Shown in pieces: positions 25,465 through 33,124 of a DNA stretch of 64,000 nucleotides. Made by a program: the position numbers and the translations under genes. Each line of letters opens with the position of its first letter. The stretch's first letter is position 1. This DNA is from JABFRG01 sp046351415 (GTDB lineage Bacteria > Myxococcota_A > Polyangia > Polyangiales > Polyangiaceae): positions 620,001 to 684,000 of the forward strand of contig JAXLYO010000002.1 of the NCBI GenBank assembly GCA_046351415.1, written 5' to 3'. Below the pieces are notes generated by a model. It searched no databases. It saw nothing but the letters and a program-made list of their open reading frames with translations, and was not told the origin of the DNA.

Positions 25465-25845
25465 ATGGCAAAGGCCCCAAAGCGCGCTACGCTCGAACGC
25501 GTGAGCCTTTCGCAGATTCGTTATTTCGTCGCCGTCGCAGAAGAGGGCAACGTGGGCCGGGCCGCACGCCGCCTTCACATCGCGCAACCGCCCATGAGTC
25601 GACAGATCCGCGCGCTCGAGGAAGAATTGGGCACGCGACTGTTCGAGCGCACGTCGCGTGGGATGGAGCTTCTTCCGAGCGGTCAGGTGTTTCTTGCACA
25701 TGCGCGAGGCATCCTGGCAGACGTCGAAGCGGCGATGGCCGCGGTTGCCTCGCTAGAACGCCCACCGCCGGAGCCCCCCCCGAAACGGCTCTCTTCCTCG
25801 GCGGTCTCGCCGACACCCCGAGGCTGTGCTAGCGCTAAGCCGTGA
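25465..25845 (+). CDS. LysR-type DNA-binding domain without effector domain
   Basis: 126 residues from ATG 25465; GTG 25501 (starting MSLSQIRYF) would be the minimal form. The wHTH is textbook LysR: LSQIRYFVAVAEEGNVGRAARRLHIAQPPMSRQIRALEEELG and LFERTSRGMELLPSGQVFL, then the linker helix (ILADVEAAMAAVASLE). LysR regulators are normally about 300 residues, with a periplasmic-binding-like effector half; here the coding region ends about 30 residues into the linker with a Pro-rich tail. The stop overlaps the next gene (GTGA). No remnant of an effector domain is seen downstream, so it may be a natural short form. Confidence 0.85.
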   Translation: MAKAPKRATLERVSLSQIRYFVAVAEEGNVGRAARRLHIAQPPMSRQIRALEEELGTRLFERTSRGMELLPSGQVFLAHARGILADVEAAMAAVASLERPPPEPPPKRLSSSAVSPTPRGCASAKP

Positions 25846-26495
25846 ACATCGAAATCGCCCGGTCCCTTCGTCCGTCCCGCTCGTGCTGCGCGCCGCTCTT
25901 CCTTGCGGCCGCCATCTTTGCAGCCTGTAGTTCGGAAACCACCGGCTCGAGCAGCGGAAGCTCCGCCACCGATGCAGGTACGACGCTCGATTCGGCAACG
26001 GGCGGGGATGCCGCCGCAGACGTTGCCAAACCGGCCTTCGCCCTCGGCAGCAAGACGATCGTCGATGGCGAGACCATGCCCTCGGAATACACGTGCGACG
26101 GCGCAGATACCCACCCTGACCTCGCGTGGACCGAAGGCCCCGAAGGCACGAAGAGCTATGCCATCGTTTTCAACGACACGACGCTGAAGTTCCTCCACTC
26201 GTCGGTGTTCGACATTCCGAAGGACGTGTTCGTACTGCCACTCGGCCTCGAGAAGAAGGCCGAACCCTCGGTTCCGGCCGGCGCAAAGCAGTCGAAGAAC
26301 TACAAGGGCGCGAATGGCTACACAGGCCCCTGCCCGCCGAATGGTGAAGACTTGTACGAGTTCGTCCTCTATGCCCTCGACGTCGACAAACTCGCCGAGG
26401 TCACGACTGCGAGCACCGTCAAGCAGGTCGACGCCGCCGTCAAAGCACACTCTCTCGGATCGGTACGCCTCACCGCGAAGTACAAGAAGAAGTGA
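25842..26495 (+). CDS. PEBP/YbhB-type lipoprotein
   Basis: 217 residues from GTG 25842, overlapping the LysR stop by 4 nt. The N-terminal export signal ends in FAAC (Cys29), followed by a Ser/Gly/Asp-rich linker. The mature domain is the phosphatidylethanolamine-binding (Raf kinase inhibitor-like) fold: MPSEYTCDGADTHPDLAW at about 78-95, SYAIVFND and GYTGPCPPNGEDLYEFVLYAL near 160. Bacterial members are small ligand-binding proteins of unclear function. Co-transcription with a LysR wHTH is unusual. Confidence 0.85.
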   Translation: MNIEIARSLRPSRSCCAPLFLAAAIFAACSSETTGSSSGSSATDAGTTLDSATGGDAAADVAKPAFALGSKTIVDGETMPSEYTCDGADTHPDLAWTEGPEGTKSYAIVFNDTTLKFLHSSVFDIPKDVFVLPLGLEKKAEPSVPAGAKQSKNYKGANGYTGPCPPNGEDLYEFVLYALDVDKLAEVTTASTVKQVDAAVKAHSLGSVRLTAKYKKK

Positions 26496-26600
26496 ACGAA
26501 CGGACCACTCGTCCCTCGCTCCTCCGACTCATGACGTGAAAACCGGGCTCGTTCGGGGCCAAGCTCGCGAGATCACACGCGAACGGTGGGTGGCACGTCC

Positions 26601-26649
26601 GGTGCAATGAGAGGTTGCATCGGCGCACCGCACGGTAGCGGTGAGCGCC
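26601..26649 (+). promoter_or_regulatory. Structured leader with two mutually exclusive hairpins
   Basis: Between the PEBP gene and the 66-aa ORF, GGTGC (26601-26605) can pair with GCACC (26625-26629) around a TGCAA/TTGCA inner stem. Alternatively GGCGCACCGC (26622-26631) pairs with GCGGT-ga-GCGCC (26638-26649). The two structures use the same GCACC bases, so only one can form at a time. The ribosome binding site AAGGA (26662-26666) follows 13 nt later. The layout resembles a cis-regulatory leader, but it matches no riboswitch class I know. Confidence 0.4.
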
Positions 26650-26674
26650 TCTCCCCCAACCAAGGAACTTCACC

Positions 26675-26875
26675 ATGAGCACTCTCAACCTCACCATCCG
26701 TCGTGTTCGCGCCCACGTTCGTACGAACATCAACACCGGCTCTCGCAGGGTACAGCCCGCGGGTGGTGACTCTGCATACAACTGCCCTGCCCCGAGCGCG
26801 GCGAACCAAAGCACGACGCAACCGCAAGGTCCGGCGGCCCAAGGCCCTGGTACGGCACCGGCCGGCAGCCAGTAA
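26675..26875 (+). CDS. 66-aa basic/Pro-Gln-rich small protein
   Basis: 66 residues from ATG 26675 with a good AAGGA 8 nt upstream, ending at TAA 26875 and followed 27 bp later by a strong intrinsic terminator. The N-terminal third is basic (STLNLTIRRVRAHVRTNIN). The rest is Ser/Gly/Pro/Gln/Ala-rich with one Cys (GDSAYNCPAPS) and a low-complexity end (QPQGPAAQGPGTAPAGSQ). There are no recognisable domains. The clean RBS, stop and terminator make this a stand-alone transcription unit. It could be a precursor-type peptide or a nucleic-acid binder; neither is supported by neighbouring enzymes. Confidence 0.6.
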   Translation: MSTLNLTIRRVRAHVRTNINTGSRRVQPAGGDSAYNCPAPSAANQSTTQPQGPAAQGPGTAPAGSQ

Positions 26876-26902
26876 GGCTGCCTACCGCGGGTGATAGGTC
26901 AC

Positions 26903-26941
26903 GAAAGGCTCGGCGGTTCTCCCGTCGGGCCTTTCTCTTTT
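26903..26941 (+). terminator. Intrinsic terminator after the 66-aa gene
   Basis: GAAAGGC-t-CGGCGG pairs with CCGTCG-g-GCCTTTC in a continuous 14-bp stem (two wobbles) with a TTCTC loop, followed by TCTTTTCC. This is the best terminator in the window, and it insulates the next operon. Confidence 0.8.
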
Positions 26942-26999
26942 CCACAACCCCACGAAAAGCCTTGGGTTCCACCCCCATGACGCTTTTTTTTTCGTTTCC

Positions 27000-27026
27000 G
27001 GTAACCTTTGTGGAGCCAGCGACGTC
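27000..27026 (+). promoter_or_regulatory. ECF-type promoter (GGTAACC-N16-CGTC) of the metallothionein-sigma operon
   Basis: GGTAACC (27000-27006) and CGTC (27023-27026) are separated by 16 nt. An AAC-containing -35 and a CGTC -10 are the common signature of extracytoplasmic-function sigma promoters. The site is about 55-80 bp upstream of the metallothionein ATG and just after the upstream terminator. Since the second gene of the operon is an ECF sigma factor, autoregulation is likely. Confidence 0.6.
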
Positions 27027-27079
27027 TTCAAGGTCAGAGAGCGCGAAAGAATGCTGCTCTCGAACGAGGAGAAGTGAAC

Positions 27080-27244
27080 ATGTCTCAGGTCAAACAATGT
27101 GAGTGCAAGAGCTGCGGTCCGGGTTGCAAGTGCGGCTCGCAGGTTCCGAAGAATGGCGAATGCTGCTGCGGTCCCGTGTGCACATGCGGGCCCAACTGCG
27201 AATGTCCGGCCTCTTGCGGATGCTCGAACGCCAAGAAGAAGTAA
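27080..27244 (+). CDS. Metallothionein-like Cys-rich protein
   Basis: 54 residues from ATG 27080 behind GAGGAGAAG. Fourteen Cys residues occur as CxC, CxxC and CCC clusters (CECKSCGPGCKC, ECCCGPVCTC, CGPNCECPASCGC), so 26% of the protein is Cys. It has almost no hydrophobic core. This composition is characteristic of metallothioneins, which bind Cu(I), Zn(II) or Cd(II) in thiolate clusters; the single family cannot be assigned by eye. The sigma factor gene begins 6 bp after the stop. Confidence 0.85.
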   Translation: MSQVKQCECKSCGPGCKCGSQVPKNGECCCGPVCTCGPNCECPASCGCSNAKKK

Positions 27245-27250
27245 GTCGCC

Positions 27251-27814
27251 GTGGAGCCGATGCAGTCATCCACGACGACGATGAACAAGGCGACGGAGGC
27301 TTCGCTCCTCAGGCTCCTCACGGAGCAACGCGAAGCCTTCCTCGCATTCGTTCGCAGGCGCGTCCGTTCCGGCGCCGATGCGGAGGACTTGCTGCAAACG
27401 GCGTACATGCGCGCGACAGAAAAACTCGGCACGCTGCGCGATGGTGAGCGGCTCGAAGCGTGGTTTTACCGCGTGCTCCGGAACACGATCGCCGATCATC
27501 ACGCAGCGTGGGCGCGTCGCGAGGCACAAGTTGCGCTGATCGCGCGCGACGCTACAGAGCTCCCTCCGAACGAGGCGGCCGTCTGCGCTTGCAGCCTCGG
27601 TGTGCTCGACCGGTTGACACCAGATCACGCAGCGATCCTGCGGCTCGTGGACATCGAAGAAGGGTCACTCGACGAAGCCGCACACGCATTCCATACGACC
27701 ACTGGAACGGCGAAGGTTCGCTTGCATCGCGCACGAAAGGCACTTCGCGAAGCGCTTCACGCGATGTGCGGCACCGATTCGGTGAAAGCCTGCCTGAGCT
27801 GCGACTGCGACTAG
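27251..27814 (+). CDS. CorE-like (metal-sensing) ECF sigma factor with Cys-rich tail
   Basis: 187 residues from GTG 27251 (ATG 27260 or 27281 are alternatives). Region 2 includes DAEDLLQTAYMRATEKLGTL (43-62) and LEAWFYRVLRNTIADHHA; region 4 includes LTPDHAAILRLVDIEEGSL and a TTTGTAKVRLHRARKALREAL helix-turn-helix. The linker has CAC (Cys112, Cys114) and the C-terminus has Cys173, Cys181, Cys184 and Cys186. Myxobacterial CorE sigma factors use just such a linker CxC and a C-terminal Cys-rich domain to sense copper or zinc/cadmium directly, without a classical anti-sigma. The adjacent metallothionein fits that role. Which metal is sensed cannot be told. Confidence 0.85.
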   Translation: MEPMQSSTTTMNKATEASLLRLLTEQREAFLAFVRRRVRSGADAEDLLQTAYMRATEKLGTLRDGERLEAWFYRVLRNTIADHHAAWARREAQVALIARDATELPPNEAAVCACSLGVLDRLTPDHAAILRLVDIEEGSLDEAAHAFHTTTGTAKVRLHRARKALREALHAMCGTDSVKACLSCDCD

Positions 27815-27829
27815 GGGCCGTCCCTCCGA

Positions 27830-28624
27830 CTAGAGCGCGCCCCACTGCGCCAGGATCTTCTTGACCCATTCGCGCGTCCGGTCGATGCGAACGTACTCTT
27901 CTTTCGCGCGACCGCACGGATTGCCGTCGGTGGTCATCTTGTTGGGTCCCCGAACGGTCCCGATGATGAACGAATTGTAGAGTAGTGGTCCGCCGGAGTC
28001 GCCGCCCGAAGCGATTCCCGTTCCGGGCAAAACAACGATTTGGGTAGGCGTCAGCGATTCGAAGATGCTCTTCGCATAACGACGCTCTTCGTAGCGTTGT
28101 TTGCCGTCCGGAAGCGTGTGACACCCGAACCCGACCGCCGTGGTCTCAGGCTGCTTCTTCAGGGCGCCTTCGAGCCACTCGAAGGCACCTTCGTACATGC
28201 GCAGAGGCGTCACGTCGGGAATGGCCTTCTCGAGTTTCACGAGCCCCACGTCGAGGTCGCCGACACAGGTCGCCGGGCGCTTGTAAGTGCCCCACTCGTA
28301 ACATTCGCCCAGCGCTTTATCGACAATCTTCACGCTAGGGAGGTTCTGGTACTCGGCCATTTTGCCGGGCGGAGGGCTGCCGTAATAGAAACGATCGACG
28401 GAGCCTACGGCGACGTGCCCTGCGGTGAGGACGACGTTGGGTCGAATGAGGGCCCCGGTACCGAAGTTGCCGCTGCGGAAGCGAACCATGCCGACCGCAA
28501 GGTAACTGCGGGCTGCATTCCCGCGCTGGATGTCGTCTTCACTCTGCTCGTCGGACGAGGCGCAGGCGGAAACGGCAAGGAGGCCCAGGAACGCGACCGG
28601 CGATAGCCGGCTCCACAAAGTCAT
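27830..28624 (-). CDS. Secreted trypsin-like serine protease lipoprotein (S1)
   Basis: 264 residues. The signal peptide ends in VSAC (Cys21). The catalytic triad is intact: His in LTAGHV, Asp in DLDVGLV, and Ser in GDSGGPLLY. The activation site is not a typical R-IVGG, since the mature chain begins after IQRGNAARSYLAVGMV. Disulphide candidates are scattered (ECYEWG, TCVGD, GCHTLP, PCGRAK). The gene converges with the sigma factor gene across 15 bp. The substrate is unknown. Confidence 0.9.
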   Translation of the reverse strand: MTLWSRLSPVAFLGLLAVSACASSDEQSEDDIQRGNAARSYLAVGMVRFRSGNFGTGALIRPNVVLTAGHVAVGSVDRFYYGSPPPGKMAEYQNLPSVKIVDKALGECYEWGTYKRPATCVGDLDVGLVKLEKAIPDVTPLRMYEGAFEWLEGALKKQPETTAVGFGCHTLPDGKQRYEERRYAKSIFESLTPTQIVVLPGTGIASGGDSGGPLLYNSFIIGTVRGPNKMTTDGNPCGRAKEEYVRIDRTREWVKKILAQWGAL

Positions 28625-28732
28625 GCGATTACAATATCGCAGGCTACGAAATGACGCTACGGACTTAGGCCATTTCCATGCAGCGAGAGTGCGCCAAACA
28701 GCCCATTCGATCGAATCGTGACACTTGACCCG

Positions 28733-29776
28733 TCAGGGCGGCACGATGGCGCAGCTGAAGCACGAGGGAGTTGGCGCGCCTCGTGACATCCATGCCGAGA
28801 GAATTCGTTGCTCGTCCAAAGTCAGCGCATGAGGTAGCGCTCGATCGGGCGCGGAAACGTCGCGAGCGGGCGGCATGGTGTCCCCTCCTACGTACGCTGC
28901 GAGCCGCGATCGGTCCGCATCGCTCAGCCCCGCGTAGTGCGCAACGCGAGGCGCGATGAGCTGCGTTTGCGTTCCACAAGCCGGTGTCTCGAACGCAGGC
29001 GCCGCGGGGGCTGCGAGCAATGTCTTGTAGAGAAGAAAGCTCGTCCCCGGACTGCGAGGGTCGACGAGTGCCATGTTCCTCCCGAACACACGTCCCGCGG
29101 AGATGGGATCGCGGCTCGACGATGCGTTTGCAGATAGGCGCGCGAGGCGCCCCACGGCGGTTCGCTGAATCGCCTCCCCCGACGAGAGGTCGAGCCCCAT
29201 GTCTGCACGAGCAGCCCCGTGGCAAGAACCGCACTTGGCTTGCAGCAGCGGCAGGACGTCACCGCAGAACGACTCCGCCGCGGGTGGCGTCGTGTCGCGT
29301 GGACGAATCCGTGCAACGAATCCCCAACGCCTTTTCGACGTCTCCGAGAGTTTTCCCTCGTCGATGGACACGAAGCCGCCCGTGTCCTCACCCGGTTCTG
29401 GAATTCCGAGTGTAAGCGTGTAGGGCTGCTGATCGAGCATCCACGGACGCACGTTCTCGTCCGCTTGATCGAGGCGCGGGTTTTCGATGCGGACGATTCG
29501 GAGCACCGGATCGTAGGTCACGAGGGGCGCTTCGACCGCGGCGCCGAAAGCATCGCGAATCACGAACGATTGGCGCACCGCACTCGAGGGACGGAGCAGC
29601 TGATCGAACGCGATTTCGATGGGTTCGTCGGAGAAGTGCGGCGTGTCTTCGCGGAGGTTGACCGACACGACGCGTAGCTCCGCCTTCGGGCGCGTTTCGT
29701 CGTCGCGCGGACCGACGTCGCACCCCGCGATGAACGCGGCAAAGAGGAGGGCAGCGGAAAGCGCCCGCCGATTCAG
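28733..29776 (-). CDS. Ig-like/cytochrome c-like lipoprotein with one CxxCH
   Basis: About 347 residues. The only start candidate near the signal peptide is a CTG at 29776 inside CTGA, overlapping the upstream gene by 4 nt; no ATG, GTG or TTG is in frame nearby. The export signal NRRALSAALLFAAFIAGC gives a lipobox IAGC. A domain with VNLREDTPHFSDEPIEIAFDQ and FVIRD resembles bacterial Ig-like (Big_5) repeats. FCGDVLPLLQAKCGSCHG then gives a CxxCH haem motif, as in PSCyt domains. The gene is the last of four on this strand with a multihaem cytochrome, so redox involvement is plausible. Confidence 0.7.
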   Translation of the reverse strand: MNRRALSAALLFAAFIAGCDVGPRDDETRPKAELRVVSVNLREDTPHFSDEPIEIAFDQLLRPSSAVRQSFVIRDAFGAAVEAPLVTYDPVLRIVRIENPRLDQADENVRPWMLDQQPYTLTLGIPEPGEDTGGFVSIDEGKLSETSKRRWGFVARIRPRDTTPPAAESFCGDVLPLLQAKCGSCHGAARADMGLDLSSGEAIQRTAVGRLARLSANASSSRDPISAGRVFGRNMALVDPRSPGTSFLLYKTLLAAPAAPAFETPACGTQTQLIAPRVAHYAGLSDADRSRLAAYVGGDTMPPARDVSAPDRALPHALTLDEQRILSAWMSRGAPTPSCFSCAIVPP

Positions 29777-30027
29777 CTGTCCGAGTAGGTCGTCAGTTGC
29801 TCTTTGATGACTTGCTCGTCGATGCCCGTGCGAAGGTGCTCCTTGAGCACGTCTGCCAGCGTGAGCAGCAGGTCGTCCACGCCCTTGTCCTCGATCAGCT
29901 TCTGGAGGAGCTGACGCGCCTCGCGGCTCTCGTCCGCCCGAAGGAGCTGGCGCACCATGTCGAGGGAGATCTCCCCCTGAAAATCCACATATAGGTTTTC
30001 CAGCAGGTAACGGACGAGTTCTTTCAA
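29773..30027 (-). CDS. 84-aa helical small protein
   Basis: 84 residues from TTG 30027, chosen because GGAGG lies 7 nt upstream; an ATG two bases upstream of it is out of frame. The sequence is highly helical and leucine-rich (LKELVRYLLENLYVDFQGEI, MVRQLLRADESREARQLLQK, LLLTLADVLKEHL). It has no signal peptide, so it is cytosolic. No family is recognised. Its 3' end overlaps the CxxCH lipoprotein start. Confidence 0.7.
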   Translation of the reverse strand: MKELVRYLLENLYVDFQGEISLDMVRQLLRADESREARQLLQKLIEDKGVDDLLLTLADVLKEHLRTGIDEQVIKEQLTTYSDS

Positions 30028-30121
30028 GGCATGCCTCCGAGACGAAAAGAAGTGCCCCGGTATATCGTTCGAGATGGCACGCGCGCAAGAGTAGATCGCG
30101 CAATTCTCGGTAAAATGCCGC

Positions 30122-30141
30122 ACCCAACGGAAATGTTGGGT
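30122..30141 (-). terminator. Weak terminator downstream of the 13-haem cytochrome
   Basis: ACCCAAC/GTTGGGT forms a 7-bp stem with a 6-nt loop. On the minus strand a short TTTT run follows about 8 nt later. It may end the barrel-cytochrome transcript before the 84-aa gene. Confidence 0.35.
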
Positions 30142-30168
30142 TCGCGGTCTCCCGCGCCCGCGGTGACT

Positions 30169-31473
30169 TCAGCGGCATCGGGCCACCTCGGTGGAATCGC
30201 TCTCGTGACAGACGAGGCAGGGGCGCGGATTTCGTGCCAGGAGGACCCCGCAGCGCCCCGCGAAATCAGGCGGGTGGGGGGAAAAGCCTGCGCCTACGCC
30301 CTTTCCTCCGTGGCAGACCACGCAGTCGCGCTCGATGTGGCAACTGACGCACGCATTCAGGTTTCGCATCGCCTCGCGGCTGTGCATCGTACGCGGGCCA
30401 CCGGCGCTACCGGCCCCGCCCTGCCCGGCGGCCCCAGACCAAAGCGAGCGTGGCGGGTGAAACCGTCCTTGTTCACGAGCCGCGGCAGGACCGCTCATCG
30501 CCACACCGAGACGTTGGTGACACGATAGACAGAAGCTCTGCTCCCGGTGGCAGCTCGTACAGTTTTGCGTCTGCATGCGCGCCTCGGTCGCATGCATCGA
30601 CAAGTAGTCCGCCGGGTGGATGTTCCTCGGGCGTACCCGGCCGTCGTGGCAATCCGTACAGGACTCTTCTTTGTGGCAATTCGCGCAGAACTTCGAATCG
30701 TTCGCGGCGACGAACTTGTGCCGCTGAATGAACGCAGCATCGTGCCCTGCGTTGCGTAACCACTTCGGCGGGAGCATCTTGCCGCTCCCGAAGAGTGTGC
30801 GCAGTGTACCCCCTTCTTTGGCCCCTCCGGAGATGTGACACGTTTCGCACCCGCCCCGGGCATCGCCGCGTGCAATGGAGGGCCCTTCTTCGAGTGAGTG
30901 GCACTTCACGCAGCCGCGCATGCGCGGAAGTTGATCGCGCGTCGCGAGCCCTACCGCCGAGACATCGCCGTGGCATTGCGCACACCCGATGTTCCGAACG
31001 GCGTGGGCCTTGTGGGAAAACACGAGGTTCGGTTCCGGGATGCGCACGGCAGGCACGCGGTCTCCGTTCGTCCCGTCGTGACAGGTGGCGCAGCTCGCCT
31101 TTGCGTCGGCGAGCATCTTGACGGCGAAGGCGTCGTGATGGTCGCTCTTGTGACAACCGTCGCACGCCGTGCCCTTTGGGAGGAGGACGTCCGCCGAACG
31201 CGCACTCGTCGCACCACCGGGGTGACACGACGTGCACGCCTGTCCGAGGTCCTGTACGTGCAGTTTGTGATCGAATTTGAGGGGTACGCTCTGCGGCGGG
31301 AAGATGACGGTGCTCGGCCCTCGGTCCGGATCGGAGCCAGGCGGCAAGATGGACGGAGGAGCGGCTGGCGCCTTTCCAAACGCAGCAAACGTCGCGACGA
31401 GCAGCGCGCAGGCCAGCAGAACGCGCATGAGTCGCGCGCGAAAAAGGACGTTCGTCTTCGGGTTCGTCGTCAT
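30169..31473 (-). CDS. Thirteen-haem c-type cytochrome, secreted
   Basis: 434 residues with an N-terminal membrane segment (LMRVLLACALLVATFAAFG) that serves as signal or anchor. I count thirteen CxxCH haem motifs: CTSCH, CDGCH, CATCH, CAQCH, CVKCH, CETCH, CANCH, CTDCH, CTSCH, CLSCH, CVSCH, CVVCH and CLVCH. Many His residues upstream of motifs could be distal ligands (KFDHKLH, FSHKAH). The 5' end overlaps the beta-barrel stop by 4 nt (ATGA), so the two are co-translated. Porin-cytochrome pairs are the usual way to pass electrons across an outer membrane, which suggests a respiratory or extracellular role. Confidence 0.88.
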   Translation of the reverse strand: MTTNPKTNVLFRARLMRVLLACALLVATFAAFGKAPAAPPSILPPGSDPDRGPSTVIFPPQSVPLKFDHKLHVQDLGQACTSCHPGGATSARSADVLLPKGTACDGCHKSDHHDAFAVKMLADAKASCATCHDGTNGDRVPAVRIPEPNLVFSHKAHAVRNIGCAQCHGDVSAVGLATRDQLPRMRGCVKCHSLEEGPSIARGDARGGCETCHISGGAKEGGTLRTLFGSGKMLPPKWLRNAGHDAAFIQRHKFVAANDSKFCANCHKEESCTDCHDGRVRPRNIHPADYLSMHATEARMQTQNCTSCHREQSFCLSCHQRLGVAMSGPAAAREQGRFHPPRSLWSGAAGQGGAGSAGGPRTMHSREAMRNLNACVSCHIERDCVVCHGGKGVGAGFSPHPPDFAGRCGVLLARNPRPCLVCHESDSTEVARCR

Positions 31474-32993
31474 TGCGCCATCGCCACGGTGAGCCAGAGG
31501 ACGACGCGATAGCGCTGCCCCACGAGGCGGTTCATGTTGTGTTCGAATTCGAGAAGCACGCGACTTCTTTCGCCTAAACGATACCCGGCCCCGGCCACGT
31601 AGCCGAAGGTCTGAGCGCCGCGATCTGCACGCAGCGAGTCACGAAAATCCCATGCGGACACCCTGCCCGAAAGGATGTAGCGCGCTTCGAGGAGCTTCTC
31701 GATGAAGAGATCGCCGCCGGCCCGATGACTTCCGCCCCCCCGCGCGACGTCGGCACGTAGGCCGATGCGACCGCTCGGGAAGACGTAGCGGGCAGCAGCG
31801 TTGCCACCGATGAGAAGGTCGCCCGAACTCTCGGAGGTCGCATCGTATCCGCGGAGCGAAGCGCCGCCGGAGACAGACCAACGATCGTCCAGCTGGATGT
31901 TCGAGCGCGCTTCTCCGTGGTGCATGGGCGCGGTCGCGAAGAAGTTGAAGATCGAGTCGCCATCGAACGTAGGTTGATAGAAGTCCCAGTCGGCGCTCAA
32001 GGTGACCCGGCTGCCGGCATAGGCGTCGACGGACACGAACGCGTTCGAGAGCCTATTCGTGAGTAGGTCGTGGACGAGCCCCGTCTTGACCCCGCCCAGC
32101 GTCGCGTTCGACAAATCGACTCCGAACGCAAGGCGCTCTTGCGATAGTCGCGTGCCCGTCGTCGTCTCGCCGGAGAACGGGTTCGTCGTGACCGTTCCCG
32201 TGGAGTCGACGTGACGGTAGGCGACGCGCGCGTGCAAAAAGTCGATGCCGTTCGACTCCAGCGCAGCACCGTACGCCGGGGCGAGCCCGCGATCGACGAA
32301 GCTGGTGAACGCGGAAGGGTCGAGTCCATCACGACTGCCGCGCCAGATGCCGTCGCGTTCCGCCCGCGAAGTCGACATGGGGAAGCCACCGCGCACCTCG
32401 AGGCCCCCATATCCTTCGATTGCGAGATAGCGCATCACGTCGAGCCGCGCCCATCCGCCGTCCATCTGCCAGTATCCGAGCGCGTCGAGCTGGATTTGCC
32501 GGCCGAGACGAAACGACACGGGCGCGAACGGAAGGCGCCTCCCCTCGATGTACGCATACATCAGGTCGACAGGACCGCGCTCGAAGCCAGGGACGTAGCT
32601 CGATGGGTCCGTAGGCGTCGCTTCGGCGCCCTTCGCACCGTAGTCAGCGTCATAACGCAGACGGGAACGAAACGTGAGCATGGGGCGCAGGCCCCTTTTC
32701 TCCGCGGGCGGCTTGGCGTCGTCACTGAGCAAGTCGTATCCGCTGACGCCAAGCGTCGTCGTGAGACGACGGCGCGTGAGCAGGGTTTGCCCGGACGGAC
32801 TTCGAACATCGTACCACTGGACTGCCGTGTCGCCGGTGACTTCGGGTTCCGCCAGGACCTCCGTCGCAGATAGCAGAACGAACGAAAACGCGAGCGCAGA
32901 GGTGCACGAAGTGGCTGCGCCTCGGGCACGAGGCCAACCCAGCGAGAAACGAACAGAACGCGCCACGATTCGCGCCTCGCACCTTACCCTCAT
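31470..32993 (-). CDS. Outer-membrane beta-barrel protein upstream of the 13-haem cytochrome
   Basis: 507 residues. After an N-terminal Arg-rich stretch, a signal peptide (CTSALAFSFVLLSATEVLA, about 29-47) is followed by alternating beta-strand sequence throughout, with Gly/Tyr/Arg-rich turns (RLRYDADYGAKGA, GYGGLEVRGGF). The C-terminus ends in a strand-like stretch (QRYRVVLWLTVAMAQ). It is comparable in size to porin-like sheaths of porin-cytochrome conduits, and it is upstream of and overlapping the 13-haem cytochrome. No CxxCH occurs in the barrel. The start at 32993 is the longest; a later start nearer the signal is possible. Confidence 0.7.
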   Translation of the reverse strand: MRVRCEARIVARSVRFSLGWPRARGAATSCTSALAFSFVLLSATEVLAEPEVTGDTAVQWYDVRSPSGQTLLTRRRLTTTLGVSGYDLLSDDAKPPAEKRGLRPMLTFRSRLRYDADYGAKGAEATPTDPSSYVPGFERGPVDLMYAYIEGRRLPFAPVSFRLGRQIQLDALGYWQMDGGWARLDVMRYLAIEGYGGLEVRGGFPMSTSRAERDGIWRGSRDGLDPSAFTSFVDRGLAPAYGAALESNGIDFLHARVAYRHVDSTGTVTTNPFSGETTTGTRLSQERLAFGVDLSNATLGGVKTGLVHDLLTNRLSNAFVSVDAYAGSRVTLSADWDFYQPTFDGDSIFNFFATAPMHHGEARSNIQLDDRWSVSGGASLRGYDATSESSGDLLIGGNAAARYVFPSGRIGLRADVARGGGSHRAGGDLFIEKLLEARYILSGRVSAWDFRDSLRADRGAQTFGYVAGAGYRLGERSRVLLEFEHNMNRLVGQRYRVVLWLTVAMAQ

Positions 32994-33124
32994 TTTCGTG
33001 ACGAACGCGTGGGAAGAAGCGACAAAACGGCGCGATTACGCTGTTTCCGTCCTTGATCTTCGGGGTACGGAAGTGGCACCCTGGCACGGCCCACGTCATC
33101 GACTTGCAAGGGACCCATTCGCCC

